Under the pieces are notes generated by a model. It made no database searches. It saw only the letters and a list, made by a program, of their open reading frames with translations, and was not told where the DNA came from. Shown here piece after piece: positions 7,537 through 15,752 of a stretch of 41,691 nt of DNA. Numbering within the stretch: position 1 is the first letter of the stretch; each line of letters starts with the position of its first letter. A program made the position numbers and the translations under genes. The DNA comes from a virus, in IMG/VR virus record IMGVR_UViG_3300047095_000520, positions 1 to 41,691 of that record. One strand, written 5' to 3'.

Positions 7537-7773
7537 GTTAGTAATTACTATTAAAAACACTTTTTTCAAGTTTTTTTCAAAGTACCTATTGACATTGACT
7601 ATTTTTTAAATAGGTATAGGGAGGAGCGGGTGGGTAAGAATTATTATACTTAATAAGAATAAATTATAATTAAATATAAATAATGTACTAATGATTAAGT
7701 ACCATTATAAGAATCTTAAGGACTTCTTAAGAAGGGAAATTCTACCCCAAAAATAGCACACCCGGCGAGAATG
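7537..7773. other. AT-rich intergenic region with opposed promoters and inverted repeats
   Basis: 237 bp without a convincing gene. It contains a rightward TTGACA (7589-7594)/TAGGTA (7611-7616) pair at 16-nt spacing, a leftward TTGACA (7772-7777)/TATTTT (7750-7755) pair at 16-nt spacing with the GTGC extension, an inverted repeat TACCTATT/AATAGGTA (7583-7590 and 7609-7616), a purine/G-rich stretch (7618-7638) and a 12-bp palindrome CTTCTTAAGAAG (7723-7734). It could produce a short regulatory RNA or act as a control region or origin; none of this is proven. Confidence 0.45.
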
Positions 7774-7777
7774 TCAA
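7750..7777 (-). promoter_or_regulatory. Early promoter pointing into the intergenic region
   Basis: Reading leftward: TTGACA (7772-7777), a 16-nt spacer ending GTGC, TATTTT (7750-7755). The TGA stop of the late gene 7774-8022 is embedded in the TTGACA. Predicted +1 is near 7743, about 200 nt upstream of the next ATG at 7536. Confidence 0.55.
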
Positions 7778-8022
7778 GCCTTTTTTATCCGTTTTCTGTT
7801 TTTCCGCTTAATTGCGCCTTTTCGGGTCTGTACAACTCCCCTACCCAATACTTTAGGAATCCTTGTATCTCCGGGTGCGTAGTTGTCTTTGTTGTCCAGA
7901 GAAGTTATAGCATCCGCAGGCGCAAGTCCCCCCAACAATCCACCCGAATCCATATCCTCCTCTAGAATCTCTTGATAAATATCTGCGATTTTCTGCTGTT
8001 CTTGTATTGACAAACGGTTCAT
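7774..8022 (-). CDS. Small late protein with putative capsid-targeting N-terminus
   Basis: 82 residues starting MNRLSIQEQQKIADIYQEILEED. The helix IADIYQEIL with L20-E-E22 closely resembles the N-termini of the proteins at 13890 (IGRLYELITES) and 34319 (IAELYESVL). The rest is a Gly/Asp-rich linker and a very basic C-terminus (about one third Lys/Arg in the last 20 residues), which suits DNA binding inside the head. A CTAAATA late element lies 9 nt before the ATG. No family assigned. Confidence 0.6.
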   Translation of the reverse strand: MNRLSIQEQQKIADIYQEILEEDMDSGGLLGGLAPADAITSLDNKDNYAPGDTRIPKVLGRGVVQTRKGAIKRKNRKRIKKA

Positions 8023-8034
8023 GTGTGTTATTAT
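8007..8034 (+). promoter_or_regulatory. Early promoter of the uvsY-uvsW operon
   Basis: TTGACA (8007-8012), a 16-nt spacer, TATTAT (8029-8034), then 7 nt to the ATG at 8042. It overlaps the 5' end and late promoter of the divergent gene. Confidence 0.7.
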
Positions 8035-8038
8035 TTAG
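8032..8038 (-). promoter_or_regulatory. Late promoter element of the 7774-8022 gene
   Basis: CTAAATA on the minus strand at 8032-8038, 9 nt from the ATG at 8022. It overlaps the -10 region of the divergent early uvsY promoter. Confidence 0.5.
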
Positions 8039-8041
8039 TCA

Positions 8042-8464
8042 ATGGAAGATGGCAACGACGCGAACGTGTATTATACTCGTTTCGAAAAATATAAGGCTCA
8101 TTATGAGGAATGGTGTAAGTTCTCCGCGTTCAACATTAAGGAGAAAGCGACACAAGCCGTCCATGAAAAGCAGTGGATTACCGCCCGATTAAACGATGCT
8201 AGAAGAGATAAGCTTTTCCTGACTCGTCGTAAAAACAAGATCAAGAACATTGAATGGGATAAAGTAAGGCAACTAAGTCCGGTGGATCTTGACAAAACCA
8301 TGATTGGTAAAATAAATAAACTTCCATCCGTTCAAGAAGTTGAAGAACAAATCGAGGACTTGGACATCCTGATAACCTATTTGGCGGAAATGTCAAAGAT
8401 GTTGATGTATGTGTCGCAGGACGTCAAGAATGTTCTGGATGCGGTGAAGATAGACGAGATATAA
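8042..8464 (+). CDS. uvsY: UvsY-like recombination mediator
   Basis: 140 residues, close to T4 UvsY (137). The whole protein is predicted helical with many Lys/Arg: WCKFSAFNIKEKATQAVHEKQW, ARRDKLFLTRRKNKIKNIEW, then VEEQIEDLDILITYLAEMSKML. The layout (helix, Lys/Arg-rich middle, C-terminal helix that in T4 forms the heptamer) and position next to uvsW, as in T4, support the call; identity is low by eye. UvsY loads UvsX recombinase onto gp32-coated single-stranded DNA. First gene of an early operon with a predicted leaderless mRNA. Confidence 0.68.
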   Translation: MEDGNDANVYYTRFEKYKAHYEEWCKFSAFNIKEKATQAVHEKQWITARLNDARRDKLFLTRRKNKIKNIEWDKVRQLSPVDLDKTMIGKINKLPSVQEVEEQIEDLDILITYLAEMSKMLMYVSQDVKNVLDAVKIDEI

Positions 8465-8466
8465 TT

Positions 8467-8781
8467 ATGAAAAGGCGTAGTATGGACGAATGGGAGGATT
8501 CCATGGGAGAGTTATCTCCGGTGGGGAAGTTTATTTACAACTATAAGGACGATGCCATCATTGCCGCTATAATGGCACAGATGGATAGAAAACCTGTCGA
8601 GTTGTTATCGGATTACGAGAAACTTGGAATAGTGTTCGGGGTGAATGTGCCACTATACGAGAATGATCGCGTGTTTACAACTTACACGGATATTGGGATC
8701 GCTCTGATAGATAATCAATATCATGTGTTTCTAGCACCTATTCCGGAAAGACTTATTGTTGATGGTAACATTAGATTATAG
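8467..8781 (+). CDS. Hypothetical protein in the uvsY-uvsW operon
   Basis: 104 residues starting MKRRSMDEWEDSMGEL, 2 nt after the uvsY stop. Acidic and helical N-terminus, then a beta-like C-terminal half (VFTTYTDIGIALIDNQYHVFLAPI). Ends in TAG, evidence that TAG is a normal stop here. No family recognised; the position suggests a recombination or repair role but nothing in the sequence proves it. Confidence 0.6.
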   Translation: MKRRSMDEWEDSMGELSPVGKFIYNYKDDAIIAAIMAQMDRKPVELLSDYEKLGIVFGVNVPLYENDRVFTTYTDIGIALIDNQYHVFLAPIPERLIVDGNIRL

Positions 8782-8806
8782 CCAGAAATATCGAAGAGGG
8801 AGGTTG

Positions 8807-10171
8807 ATGACCGATGATGAAACTCTCGGGTATATACGCAATCATTTTTCGGAGAGAATAGAAGGTATAGAGCATTTGAAGAAAGCTCTTGATAACCCGA
8901 ACCTTCCCGAGCGGGCATACGCGGTACAGGCAACCGGAATGTTTGAGTTTGGATTATATCAGGAAATCGAGAACTTTTTAATCGACCAGCAGATAACTGA
9001 AGTAGAACGTACCGCCGAATTCGAGACCCGTCTTAACTGCGGGTATGACGTCCCAGAGGTATTTGACGGGCTTGTGTATGAGAATAGATACTACGGGCTG
9101 GAAACAGTCAGGAACGCCCTTGACGTTGGGTATGGGACCGTGGTGATAGCAACTGGTGGCGGGAAGAGTTTCATCATAGCGTCCCTGTTGGAGAACATCT
9201 GGCGGAACCGTAAAAAAGACTTCAAATGTCTGATCATTGTTCCGGGTTTATCATTGGTAGACCAGTTATCGAAGAACTTTGAGGAATACGGAGTAGGGTT
9301 TTCCTATTCCGGGTGGTCCGGTAAGACTCCTTTACAGGAAACGGAAGTAGTCATATGCAATACGGAGAATCTATGCGCTCAGTTTGATAAAAACCCGTGG
9401 TTGAGGGATGTTGACGTGGTTATAACCGACGAAGTTCACAAATCCAAGAATAGTACTAAACTATCCGGGTATATTTCAAAGATAAGGACACCCCATAAGT
9501 TCGGGTTTACTGGAACACTGCCTCCTATGAAGATAGACGCTTGGAAGGTTATAGGGCAGTTTGGTCCGGTTATCTACGAAAAGAGTAGTAAGAACTTACG
9601 TGATGAGGAGTTCTTATCAAACGTGACAGTAAGGATGGTACGAATCAACCACGCCTACCATTATAGACGTCCATATAAAAAGGAACTGGAGTTCATATAT
9701 AATTGTGTTCCGAGAAACAAGGTTATACTGGATATAGTATCAAAGCTGAATAAAAACATATTGATTCTAGTCAATCATCTGGAACATGGAGAAAACCTAT
9801 TGGAGATGTTGCAACTACCCGGAAAGGATACGTTTTTTGTCAAAGGTGAGATGGTGGTTCCCGACAGAAAAAAGGTGGTTGAACACATGGAAGAATCAGA
9901 TAACGTGGTATGTGTCGCCATGTCTTCTATCTTTTCAACCGGAATAGATATCAAGAACCTACATTTTATCATATTCGTGTCAGGAGGTAAAAGCTTTATT
10001 CGAACCGTGCAATCCGTAGGAAGAGGGTTGCGGCTTCATGACACGAAAAAGAAACTGGTCATATTGGACATCTATGACAATTTGGAGTTTTCAGAACGAC
10101 ATGCCTTACATCGTAAGGAGTTTTATGACAAGGAAAAGATTCAATGGAAGGAAACGGAGATTAGCATATGA
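8807..10171 (+). CDS. uvsW: UvsW-like superfamily 2 DNA helicase
   Basis: 454 residues from the ATG at 8807, which follows GGGAGG by 3 nt; an in-frame ATG at 8762 would add 15 residues and overlap the previous gene. Motifs: Walker A ATGGGKS (115-121), motif Ia IIVPGLSLVDQ, motif II DEVH, motif III GFTGTL, then FSTGID and the arginine-finger motif QSVGRGLR. The order and spacing match T4 UvsW, an ATP-driven helicase that unwinds R-loops and branched recombination intermediates and moves replication from origin-dependent to recombination-dependent mode. The N-terminal 100 residues differ from the T4 DNA-binding domain. Confidence 0.85.
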   Translation: MTDDETLGYIRNHFSERIEGIEHLKKALDNPNLPERAYAVQATGMFEFGLYQEIENFLIDQQITEVERTAEFETRLNCGYDVPEVFDGLVYENRYYGLETVRNALDVGYGTVVIATGGGKSFIIASLLENIWRNRKKDFKCLIIVPGLSLVDQLSKNFEEYGVGFSYSGWSGKTPLQETEVVICNTENLCAQFDKNPWLRDVDVVITDEVHKSKNSTKLSGYISKIRTPHKFGFTGTLPPMKIDAWKVIGQFGPVIYEKSSKNLRDEEFLSNVTVRMVRINHAYHYRRPYKKELEFIYNCVPRNKVILDIVSKLNKNILILVNHLEHGENLLEMLQLPGKDTFFVKGEMVVPDRKKVVEHMEESDNVVCVAMSSIFSTGIDIKNLHFIIFVSGGKSFIRTVQSVGRGLRLHDTKKKLVILDIYDNLEFSERHALHRKEFYDKEKIQWKETEISI

Positions 10172-10635
10172 AGGAAATAGGCACCACTAAAGAAATAAAA
10201 GAGAATTTTTATGTCAACTCCAAGGTATTTCGGACGCAGTTGGCCGAATACTACTACGATGATATAATGACGGATGAATTGGCGATGAATATCGTCAAAA
10301 TAGCGGAGGGATTGAGTTACAATTATAGGTTTTTATCCTATACCAAGTCTTGGAAGGAAGATATGATAGGAGACGCCACTGTGAAGATGTACGCGGCGTT
10401 GGAATCGAAGAAGTTCGATCTTAATTCGGATTTCAATCCGTTCTCATACTTTAACAAGATCGCATGGAACGCTTTTTCCAATCGGATCAAGCGGGAGAAG
10501 AAACAACATGACGGGTTAAAGAAGTATAAGCAGATGATGTACGAAGAGGGAATGAACGAAGGGTCTTCCCACGGGCATGTGTACGTCAAACCGATAACGG
10601 ATTACGAGGGGGACGACAACTGTTACGACGAATGA
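10168..10635 (+). CDS. 55: gp55-like late sigma factor
   Basis: 155 residues. NIVKIAEGLSYNYRFLSYTKSWKEDMIGDA and FNPFSYFNKIAWNAFSNRIKREKKQ match sigma region 2 of T4 gp55, which recognises the TATAAATA late promoter and melts DNA. T4 gp55 is 185 residues and ends in a hydrophobic clamp-binding motif; here the C-terminus is a short acidic tail (YEGDDNCYDE) without an obvious equivalent. The gene overlaps the uvsW stop (ATGA). It explains the TAAATA elements found before many genes in the window. Confidence 0.88.
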   Translation: MKEIGTTKEIKENFYVNSKVFRTQLAEYYYDDIMTDELAMNIVKIAEGLSYNYRFLSYTKSWKEDMIGDATVKMYAALESKKFDLNSDFNPFSYFNKIAWNAFSNRIKREKKQHDGLKKYKQMMYEEGMNEGSSHGHVYVKPITDYEGDDNCYDE

Positions 10636-10781
10636 GTTTTGATAATATTGTTATTGGAATAGCGGGGATTCTCTATCTCGCTGTGGCGGTTAGTTACGCT
10701 TTGAAGGGAAATTGGGGTTGGTTTTTCATATGGTTATGTTACAGTGGAGCTAACTTAGGTTTAATTATAGTAAAAAAATGA
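10632..10781 (+). CDS. Small two-helix membrane protein
   Basis: 49 residues starting MSFDNIVIGIAGILYLAVAV. Two hydrophobic segments (residues 6-24 and 30-47) separated by KGNWG form a membrane hairpin; it ends in Lys-Lys. The ATG overlaps the gp55 stop (ATGA) and its own TGA overlaps the next ATG, so it fits the operon perfectly with no spare bases, strong evidence that it is translated. Function unknown; similar small hydrophobic proteins in phages can affect the host membrane. Confidence 0.7.
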   Translation: MSFDNIVIGIAGILYLAVAVSYALKGNWGWFFIWLCYSGANLGLIIVKK

Positions 10782-11083
10782 ATTTAGAAGATTTAAAGAA
10801 AGGTGCCACCACTTCGGAGTGGGGGCTTATATACGCGGTAGAAAAACTGGTCAGATCGGAGTATGATGTTGATGTGATTAGGAAGATGGTGCATAAAGAC
10901 TTGATCAACGAGATACAAAAAGAAGTTACCAATGTGTTGATGAAGCATGGAGCAATGGGCAAGGTCGCCGGGATCTCATGTATGTCTTATGGTGACAGGC
11001 ACTATATACAAGGAATACTCTACGAGATCGGAGACGCGATTCGTTTAACCTTAACAGAACCTTCAAATGATAGTAAAATCTAA
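10778..11083 (+). CDS. Hypothetical protein in the 55-47-46 operon
   Basis: 101 residues starting MNLEDLKKGATTSEWGL. Mostly helical (DVIRKMVHKDLINEIQKEVTNVLMK), with a Gly/Ser/Tyr turn region near the C-terminus (GISCMSYGDRHYIQG). It overlaps gene 47 by 17 bp. No family recognised. Confidence 0.6.
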   Translation: MNLEDLKKGATTSEWGLIYAVEKLVRSEYDVDVIRKMVHKDLINEIQKEVTNVLMKHGAMGKVAGISCMSYGDRHYIQGILYEIGDAIRLTLTEPSNDSKI

Positions 11084-12089
11084 AGTAGCAATTTTCTCAG
11101 ATCTACACCTTGGAGTCCATGGTAATTCCGAGGATTGGCATAAGATCGCCTTACAATGGGCGGATTGGATCGCGCAGGAACTACAGAAGCAGGGGATAAA
11201 GGATATATTCTTCCTTGGAGACTTCTTCGACAACCGTTCGGAGATATCAGTCCAGACTCTTCACGTTGCGTCCGAGATACTAAACAAACTCAAGGCGTTT
11301 AGTATAATACTGATTGTCGGAAACCACGATGCGTTTTACAAGAACCGTTCGGATATACATAGTCTGGGCCTTATCAACGGGTATCAAAACTGCACCATTG
11401 TTGACAAAAACCTGACCATTGATGCGTTTGGGAAGACCATGCTGTTCGTTCCATGGAACAACGAGCTACCAGACGGTAAATTCGACTACACTTTTGGCCA
11501 CTTTGAAATTCAGAGTTTTCGGATGAATAATTATAAGGTCTGTGATAAGGGATTAAACGTCATGGATTTATTAGGGGGGAAAACAGATACCGTTTTCTCC
11601 GGTCACTTTCATCGTAGAGATCATAAGAAATACAATGAAGGGGTGGTTTATTACGTTGGCAACACGTTTCCCATTGATTTCTCCGATGTTGAGAACGTGA
11701 AAGGGTACTATATTCTGGACGTGGAGACAGGCGACTTGGAGTTTTTCGAGAATCCGGTATCTCCCAAGTATAAGAAGGTGTTTCTTTCCAAGATCAAGAC
11801 CGTAACGAGTCAGGACGTCGCGGGCAACATAGTGAAACTTGTGGTTGACGTCGAGTTGGAGGAATCCAAGCTGGATAAGGTCAAGGTGTATTTGGGCAAG
11901 TTTTTACCCAAGTCCTTACAGGTTGAGTATAATGTGGTGACAAACACACTGGATTCTGTGGAGCAGGTTGATTCCATCAACATACTGGATATGTTCAACG
12001 AGTTCATAGAACAGATGAAGCTGGAGGATGATGTGGAGGAGAGGATAGACGGCATAATAGCATATTTGTATGAAAAAAATAACTTATAA
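11067..12089 (+). CDS. 47: gp47-like recombination nuclease subunit (SbcD/Mre11 family)
   Basis: 340 residues, like T4 gp47 (339). Metallophosphoesterase motifs in order: D12-LHLG, GDFFDNR (51-57), GNHD (85-88), GHF and GHFHRR near residue 180. These bind two metal ions and carry out the endo/exonuclease reaction. With gp46 it forms the Mre11-Rad50-type complex that resects DNA ends for recombination-dependent replication and degrades host DNA. Overlaps gene 46 by 20 bp, which suggests coupled translation of the two subunits. Confidence 0.93.
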   Translation: MIVKSKVAIFSDLHLGVHGNSEDWHKIALQWADWIAQELQKQGIKDIFFLGDFFDNRSEISVQTLHVASEILNKLKAFSIILIVGNHDAFYKNRSDIHSLGLINGYQNCTIVDKNLTIDAFGKTMLFVPWNNELPDGKFDYTFGHFEIQSFRMNNYKVCDKGLNVMDLLGGKTDTVFSGHFHRRDHKKYNEGVVYYVGNTFPIDFSDVENVKGYYILDVETGDLEFFENPVSPKYKKVFLSKIKTVTSQDVAGNIVKLVVDVELEESKLDKVKVYLGKFLPKSLQVEYNVVTNTLDSVEQVDSINILDMFNEFIEQMKLEDDVEERIDGIIAYLYEKNNL

Positions 12090-13881
12090 GACCCTGAAGG
12101 TCCAGAATTTTCTGAGTGTTGGTAATAACACCATAACCATAGACCTTACGAGTGGTATCCACCAGATAGAAGGGATCAACAAGGACGAACCGGAACGGAG
12201 GAACGCGGTAGGTAAATCGGTGGTGGCGAACTCACACTTCTTCGCACTGTTCGGGGAGACTGTAAATAAGATCAAAAGTGAGTTTGTAGTCAACAACATC
12301 ACCAAAGGCAAGGGGTTGGTCGAGCTGGAGTTTGACGTGGAGACGCGGGAAGGGATCAATTCCTATGTAATCAAGCGGCAGATAAAGCCGTCCAAGGTCG
12401 AGTTATGGAAAAACGGGGTGGATATAACTCTGGATTCCATCGCCAACACCAACAAATACATATGTGATCTGCTCAATACCAATCCCACGATATACAAGTG
12501 CTGTGATATCATGACCATTCGGGAGACGGTCCCGTTCATGTCCATGGAAGCGGCGGAAAAGCGCAAGTTCATTGAGGATATTTTCGCGATTGACGTTTTC
12601 GGGCGAATGTTGAAGGATCTGAAAAAGATGGTGTCGGATAACAAGAGTGACACTGGGATATCCATTGCCAAGCTAGGAGAACAGGAAAAGAGTCTGAAGT
12701 CCTTGAAGGATCAGAAAGAACTGGTTCGGAAGGAAATCGAGAACCGGGAACTGATACTGGAGAAGCGCAAGGAAGAGATTATCAAGAGTCGTGATGGAGT
12801 TATTGAGCAGTTGGCCGGATTGTCGGCCATAAGTACGGACGACATAGATAATAATATACAAAAACTAAAAGCTGCCCGAGTGGTTGTGATTAGTCGAATA
12901 AAGGATTGTAACGACGCTTGTAATACGATAACTCTTAACATAAGAGGGGTTAAGAATGACATTGACAAGTATACCAATATCGAGGGAGGAATTCGCTGCC
13001 CGAAATGTCTACAGGAGATAACCGCAGAACATATAGGTCATTTAGGAACCCTTGTGGCCGAGAACCAAGCTAAACTTGAGGATTTTCAGACCAATTTAGA
13101 CGACGGGTTGGCCGAAACCAAAACATGGTCCGATAAGCAGGTTGCTATCGATGATAAGATTTCAGAGCTTGGTAATGATTTGGAACGCGCTCGCGCCAAC
13201 AACCAGAGAATCACAAGTCTAACCGAGTCCTTGTCACAATATAATAAGTCTTTCAAGGAGTTGGAGCTGGATATTTCCAACGTGTCGAACTCTCTAGAGT
13301 CGTTTGATACCACAATATCCGAGTGGGAGGATTTGATAGTCCAAGAAACGGAAAACTTAAGACTTTTACGCCAAACCACAAAGGATTTGGATATATGTAA
13401 GTTCATTTTAGGGGAAGAAGGAGTCAAGAGTTTGGTAGTCAAGAAGCTTCTAGACTTGCTCAACAACACAATTGACAAGTATTTGAATCTTTTGGGAATG
13501 AACGTCCGTTGTAAGTTTGACGAGTATTTCGAAGAAGTTGTGACAAACACCAAAGGAAAGCTGTTTTCATATAAAAACGCGTCCGGCGCGGAGAAAAAGT
13601 CTCTGGACTTCGCATGTGCCTTTAGTTTTGCGGACATGCGTAGGAAAATACACCAAGTCTACTCCAACACGCAGTTTTTCGACGAGGTTTTGGATACCGC
13701 TCTGGATGAAAAGGGTCTGGATCTGATTATGACGCAGTTGAAAGAGAAGGTGGACGTCAACGGGGCGTGTGTTTATATAATATCCCATAAAAAGGAAATG
13801 AAGAAACATATTACCGGAGAAACCATTATGCTAGCCAAGGAGAACGGGGTAACATCGAGAATTAGTCAAATAGATAGTTAA
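12070..13881 (+). CDS. 46: gp46-like recombination nuclease ATPase subunit (SbcC/Rad50 family)
   Basis: 603 residues, somewhat longer than T4 gp46 (560). Walker A NAVGKS (45-50), a long coiled coil, a zinc hook C310-P-K-C313, a second coiled coil, the ABC signature region SGAEKKSLDFACAF, Walker B-like FFDEVLDTALD and a His switch ISHK. It dimerises through the hook and uses ATP to gate the gp47 nuclease. It closes the uvsY to 46 early operon. Confidence 0.94.
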   Translation: MKKITYKTLKVQNFLSVGNNTITIDLTSGIHQIEGINKDEPERRNAVGKSVVANSHFFALFGETVNKIKSEFVVNNITKGKGLVELEFDVETREGINSYVIKRQIKPSKVELWKNGVDITLDSIANTNKYICDLLNTNPTIYKCCDIMTIRETVPFMSMEAAEKRKFIEDIFAIDVFGRMLKDLKKMVSDNKSDTGISIAKLGEQEKSLKSLKDQKELVRKEIENRELILEKRKEEIIKSRDGVIEQLAGLSAISTDDIDNNIQKLKAARVVVISRIKDCNDACNTITLNIRGVKNDIDKYTNIEGGIRCPKCLQEITAEHIGHLGTLVAENQAKLEDFQTNLDDGLAETKTWSDKQVAIDDKISELGNDLERARANNQRITSLTESLSQYNKSFKELELDISNVSNSLESFDTTISEWEDLIVQETENLRLLRQTTKDLDICKFILGEEGVKSLVVKKLLDLLNNTIDKYLNLLGMNVRCKFDEYFEEVVTNTKGKLFSYKNASGAEKKSLDFACAFSFADMRRKIHQVYSNTQFFDEVLDTALDEKGLDLIMTQLKEKVDVNGACVYIISHKKEMKKHITGETIMLAKENGVTSRISQIDS

Positions 13882-13889
13882 ATATAGAC
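13878..13889 (+). promoter_or_regulatory. Late promoter (TTAAATA-N5-ATG)
   Basis: TTAAATA (13878-13884), TAGAC, then the ATG at 13890. It overlaps the end of gene 46 (stop 13879-13881). Confidence 0.7.
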
Positions 13890-14516
13890 ATGATTCTGTC
13901 TAACGACGCCTACGTTATAGGAAGATTATATGAATTGATAACCGAAAGCCCGGATAATATCCGGGTAAATGGGAGGGTATACGCGTATGATGACCCTTCT
14001 TTGGGAAATATAACAGGACTGTTTAGTGATAACGGCAACTTTGTCATGTCAAAGGATGTTCGCGGGCATTATGAGTTAGGAAGCCTAATAACGAAGAGGA
14101 GACTACACACAGTGAACGCGATTTCTAATTTTAACGATATCGAGCATATATACCAAGACCCGACATTTACTCAATATACTTCCAAACATGAGTTTCGGAT
14201 ATGGCCCAAGTTTGAGATCTTTAGCATGTATGGGTATTATGTGCCAGAGTATAAGAAGGTTATACTGGAGGTAGTCTCGAAGGTGGGACAACCGGAGGCG
14301 TATTTGTATGATGCCAAGACCGCCAGTTATAACCATGGAGATTCAACAATGTTTAAAACTTACGACGAGTTTTTCGTTGATGATTTAGGTGATTCGGAGG
14401 ATAAGGCGGCTCAGGAATACGCGGAACGGGCTAAAAACGAGAGAGCGATGGGTAATTACATGGCGGGTCTTAACAATAAAAAACAAATGGAGTATTATCC
14501 CCGTGGGGGGGATTGA
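13890..14516 (+). CDS. Late protein with putative capsid-targeting N-terminus
   Basis: 208 residues starting MILSNDAYVIGRLYELITES. The N-terminal helix ends I17-T-E19/S20, an excellent match to the (L/I)-x-E site of T4-type prohead proteases. The rest is Tyr-rich and probably beta-rich up to residue 160, with a helical, charged C-terminus (KAAQEYAERAKNERAMGNYM). A late promoter sits inside the 3' end of gene 46, so this late gene interrupts the early replication block. Function unknown; likely packaged in the head. Confidence 0.62.
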   Translation: MILSNDAYVIGRLYELITESPDNIRVNGRVYAYDDPSLGNITGLFSDNGNFVMSKDVRGHYELGSLITKRRLHTVNAISNFNDIEHIYQDPTFTQYTSKHEFRIWPKFEIFSMYGYYVPEYKKVILEVVSKVGQPEAYLYDAKTASYNHGDSTMFKTYDEFFVDDLGDSEDKAAQEYAERAKNERAMGNYMAGLNNKKQMEYYPRGGD

Positions 14517-14540
14517 CATTTCAACATTGCTGGATTAATT
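14513..14540 (+). promoter_or_regulatory. Early promoter of the glycosyltransferase gene
   Basis: TTGACA (14513-14518) with the preceding gene's TGA stop embedded in it, a 16-nt spacer, TTAATT (14535-14540), then 9 nt to the ATG at 14550. Confidence 0.5.
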
Positions 14541-14549
14541 AGAGAAGAT

Positions 14550-15752
14550 ATGTTATTAGCTGCTTCTCCGTTTGTCCGTCCGTTTCCTACATCACCATTT
14601 GCGGTTATCCCACAATTGGTTAAGTCTGCTGCCCCCGCGCCTCCAGAAAACCGATACCTCAATTTTAACGCGGGGAATGATGGGTGTATGGCGTATAGGC
14701 GGGGATTCATTTCCAACCATATCATACTGACAGGGATTGGGGATGTGGTGTCTGCCACTAAAATGATCCTCGACGAGAATTTTTACCATGGTATACGGAC
14801 GGTTACGGTCCAAAGACAGGCTTCCACCCCTCAGAAACAATTCCTTGAGTTTCTTAAGAGTATCCAATCGAAGTTTGGGTTTAAGATAATCTACGAAGTC
14901 GATGACGTGGTGTTTCGGGAAGAAATACCGGACTACAACGCCTCTAAGAGCGGTTTTGATAACGACGAGGTTCGGCAAAACTGTGTTGACATGATCCGCA
15001 TGGTGGATGAGGTTACTCTTCCGTGCAAGTTCATGCGGGACTTGTACATTGAGAAGACCGGAAAACAGGAAATTACCGCTGTTCCTAACTTCATGCCTTA
15101 CTGGTGGACCGGACACCAGTTCAACTATAAGCGTATTTGTGATTCTCTAGACAAGTATAAGAAACGTCCCCGGATTGTTTATGCTGGATCGGGCGCACAC
15201 TTTGATATGAAGCATCTTGCAGGTCAGAAAGATGACTTCGAACACGTCTTGAAGTTCGTGATCGACAATAGGTTTAAGTATCAGTTTGTCTTTATCGGTG
15301 CGTATCCTCCTCCGCTGCAACCGTACGTGGTGGCGCGGGAGATAGAGTTCCACCCATGGAAAAACTTGCTGGAATACCCAACGTTCTTATCCAATCTGAA
15401 TGCCCAATTATTCATTGCTCCTTTACAGGATAACAATTTCAACAAGAGTAAGTCGGATATCAAGTTCATTGAAGCCGCTCAATTAGGAATCCCGTGTCTA
15501 TGTCAGGATTTGGTCACATATGCGTCCGCTCCCGAGTTCATGCGCTTTAAAACCGCAGACGAGTTGGCGGATAAAACGGAGTTCCTTCTAAACTGGAAGA
15601 ACCGTTCCAAGTATTATAAGCTTGTTCCAGAGTTACGTAATATGGGGGCGTCCCGTTTCTTGGAATTACCCGACAACTGTGGCGCGGTCCTTGAGTCTTT
15701 AAATACCCCGTATGGTTCTCCCGACAGAAAATACATTTCGAGATGGAATTGA
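14550..15752 (+). CDS. Glycosyltransferase (GT-B fold, GT4-like)
   Basis: 400 residues. The N-terminal half shows the phage GT4-like pattern RTVTVQRQASTPQKQFLEF followed by IIYEVDDVVF; the C-terminal half has RIVYAGSGAHFDM, a Rossmann-type start (RFKYQFVFIGAYPP), FIAPLQDNNFNKSKSDIKFIEAAQLGIPCL (the sugar-nucleotide binding E-x7-E region) and a helical tail. It would transfer a sugar from a nucleotide-sugar donor. The target could be phage DNA bases, virion proteins or host surface sugars. Placed between gene 46 and gene 43 with its own early promoter. The first 40 residues are Pro-rich and unconserved. Confidence 0.78.
   Translation: MLLAASPFVRPFPTSPFAVIPQLVKSAAPAPPENRYLNFNAGNDGCMAYRRGFISNHIILTGIGDVVSATKMILDENFYHGIRTVTVQRQASTPQKQFLEFLKSIQSKFGFKIIYEVDDVVFREEIPDYNASKSGFDNDEVRQNCVDMIRMVDEVTLPCKFMRDLYIEKTGKQEITAVPNFMPYWWTGHQFNYKRICDSLDKYKKRPRIVYAGSGAHFDMKHLAGQKDDFEHVLKFVIDNRFKYQFVFIGAYPPPLQPYVVAREIEFHPWKNLLEYPTFLSNLNAQLFIAPLQDNNFNKSKSDIKFIEAAQLGIPCLCQDLVTYASAPEFMRFKTADELADKTEFLLNWKNRSKYYKLVPELRNMGASRFLELPDNCGAVLESLNTPYGSPDRKYISRWN

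Noticed and set aside
7683-7702. Imperfect palindrome GTACTAATGATTAAGTAC as an operator
   Set aside because: Only five outer pairs match and the region is AT-rich; no second copy was seen.
13086-13637. Long antisense frame of 183 codons opposite gene 46
   Set aside because: It lies wholly inside a well-supported gene, has Ser/Leu-rich shadow composition, and has no promoter or start context.
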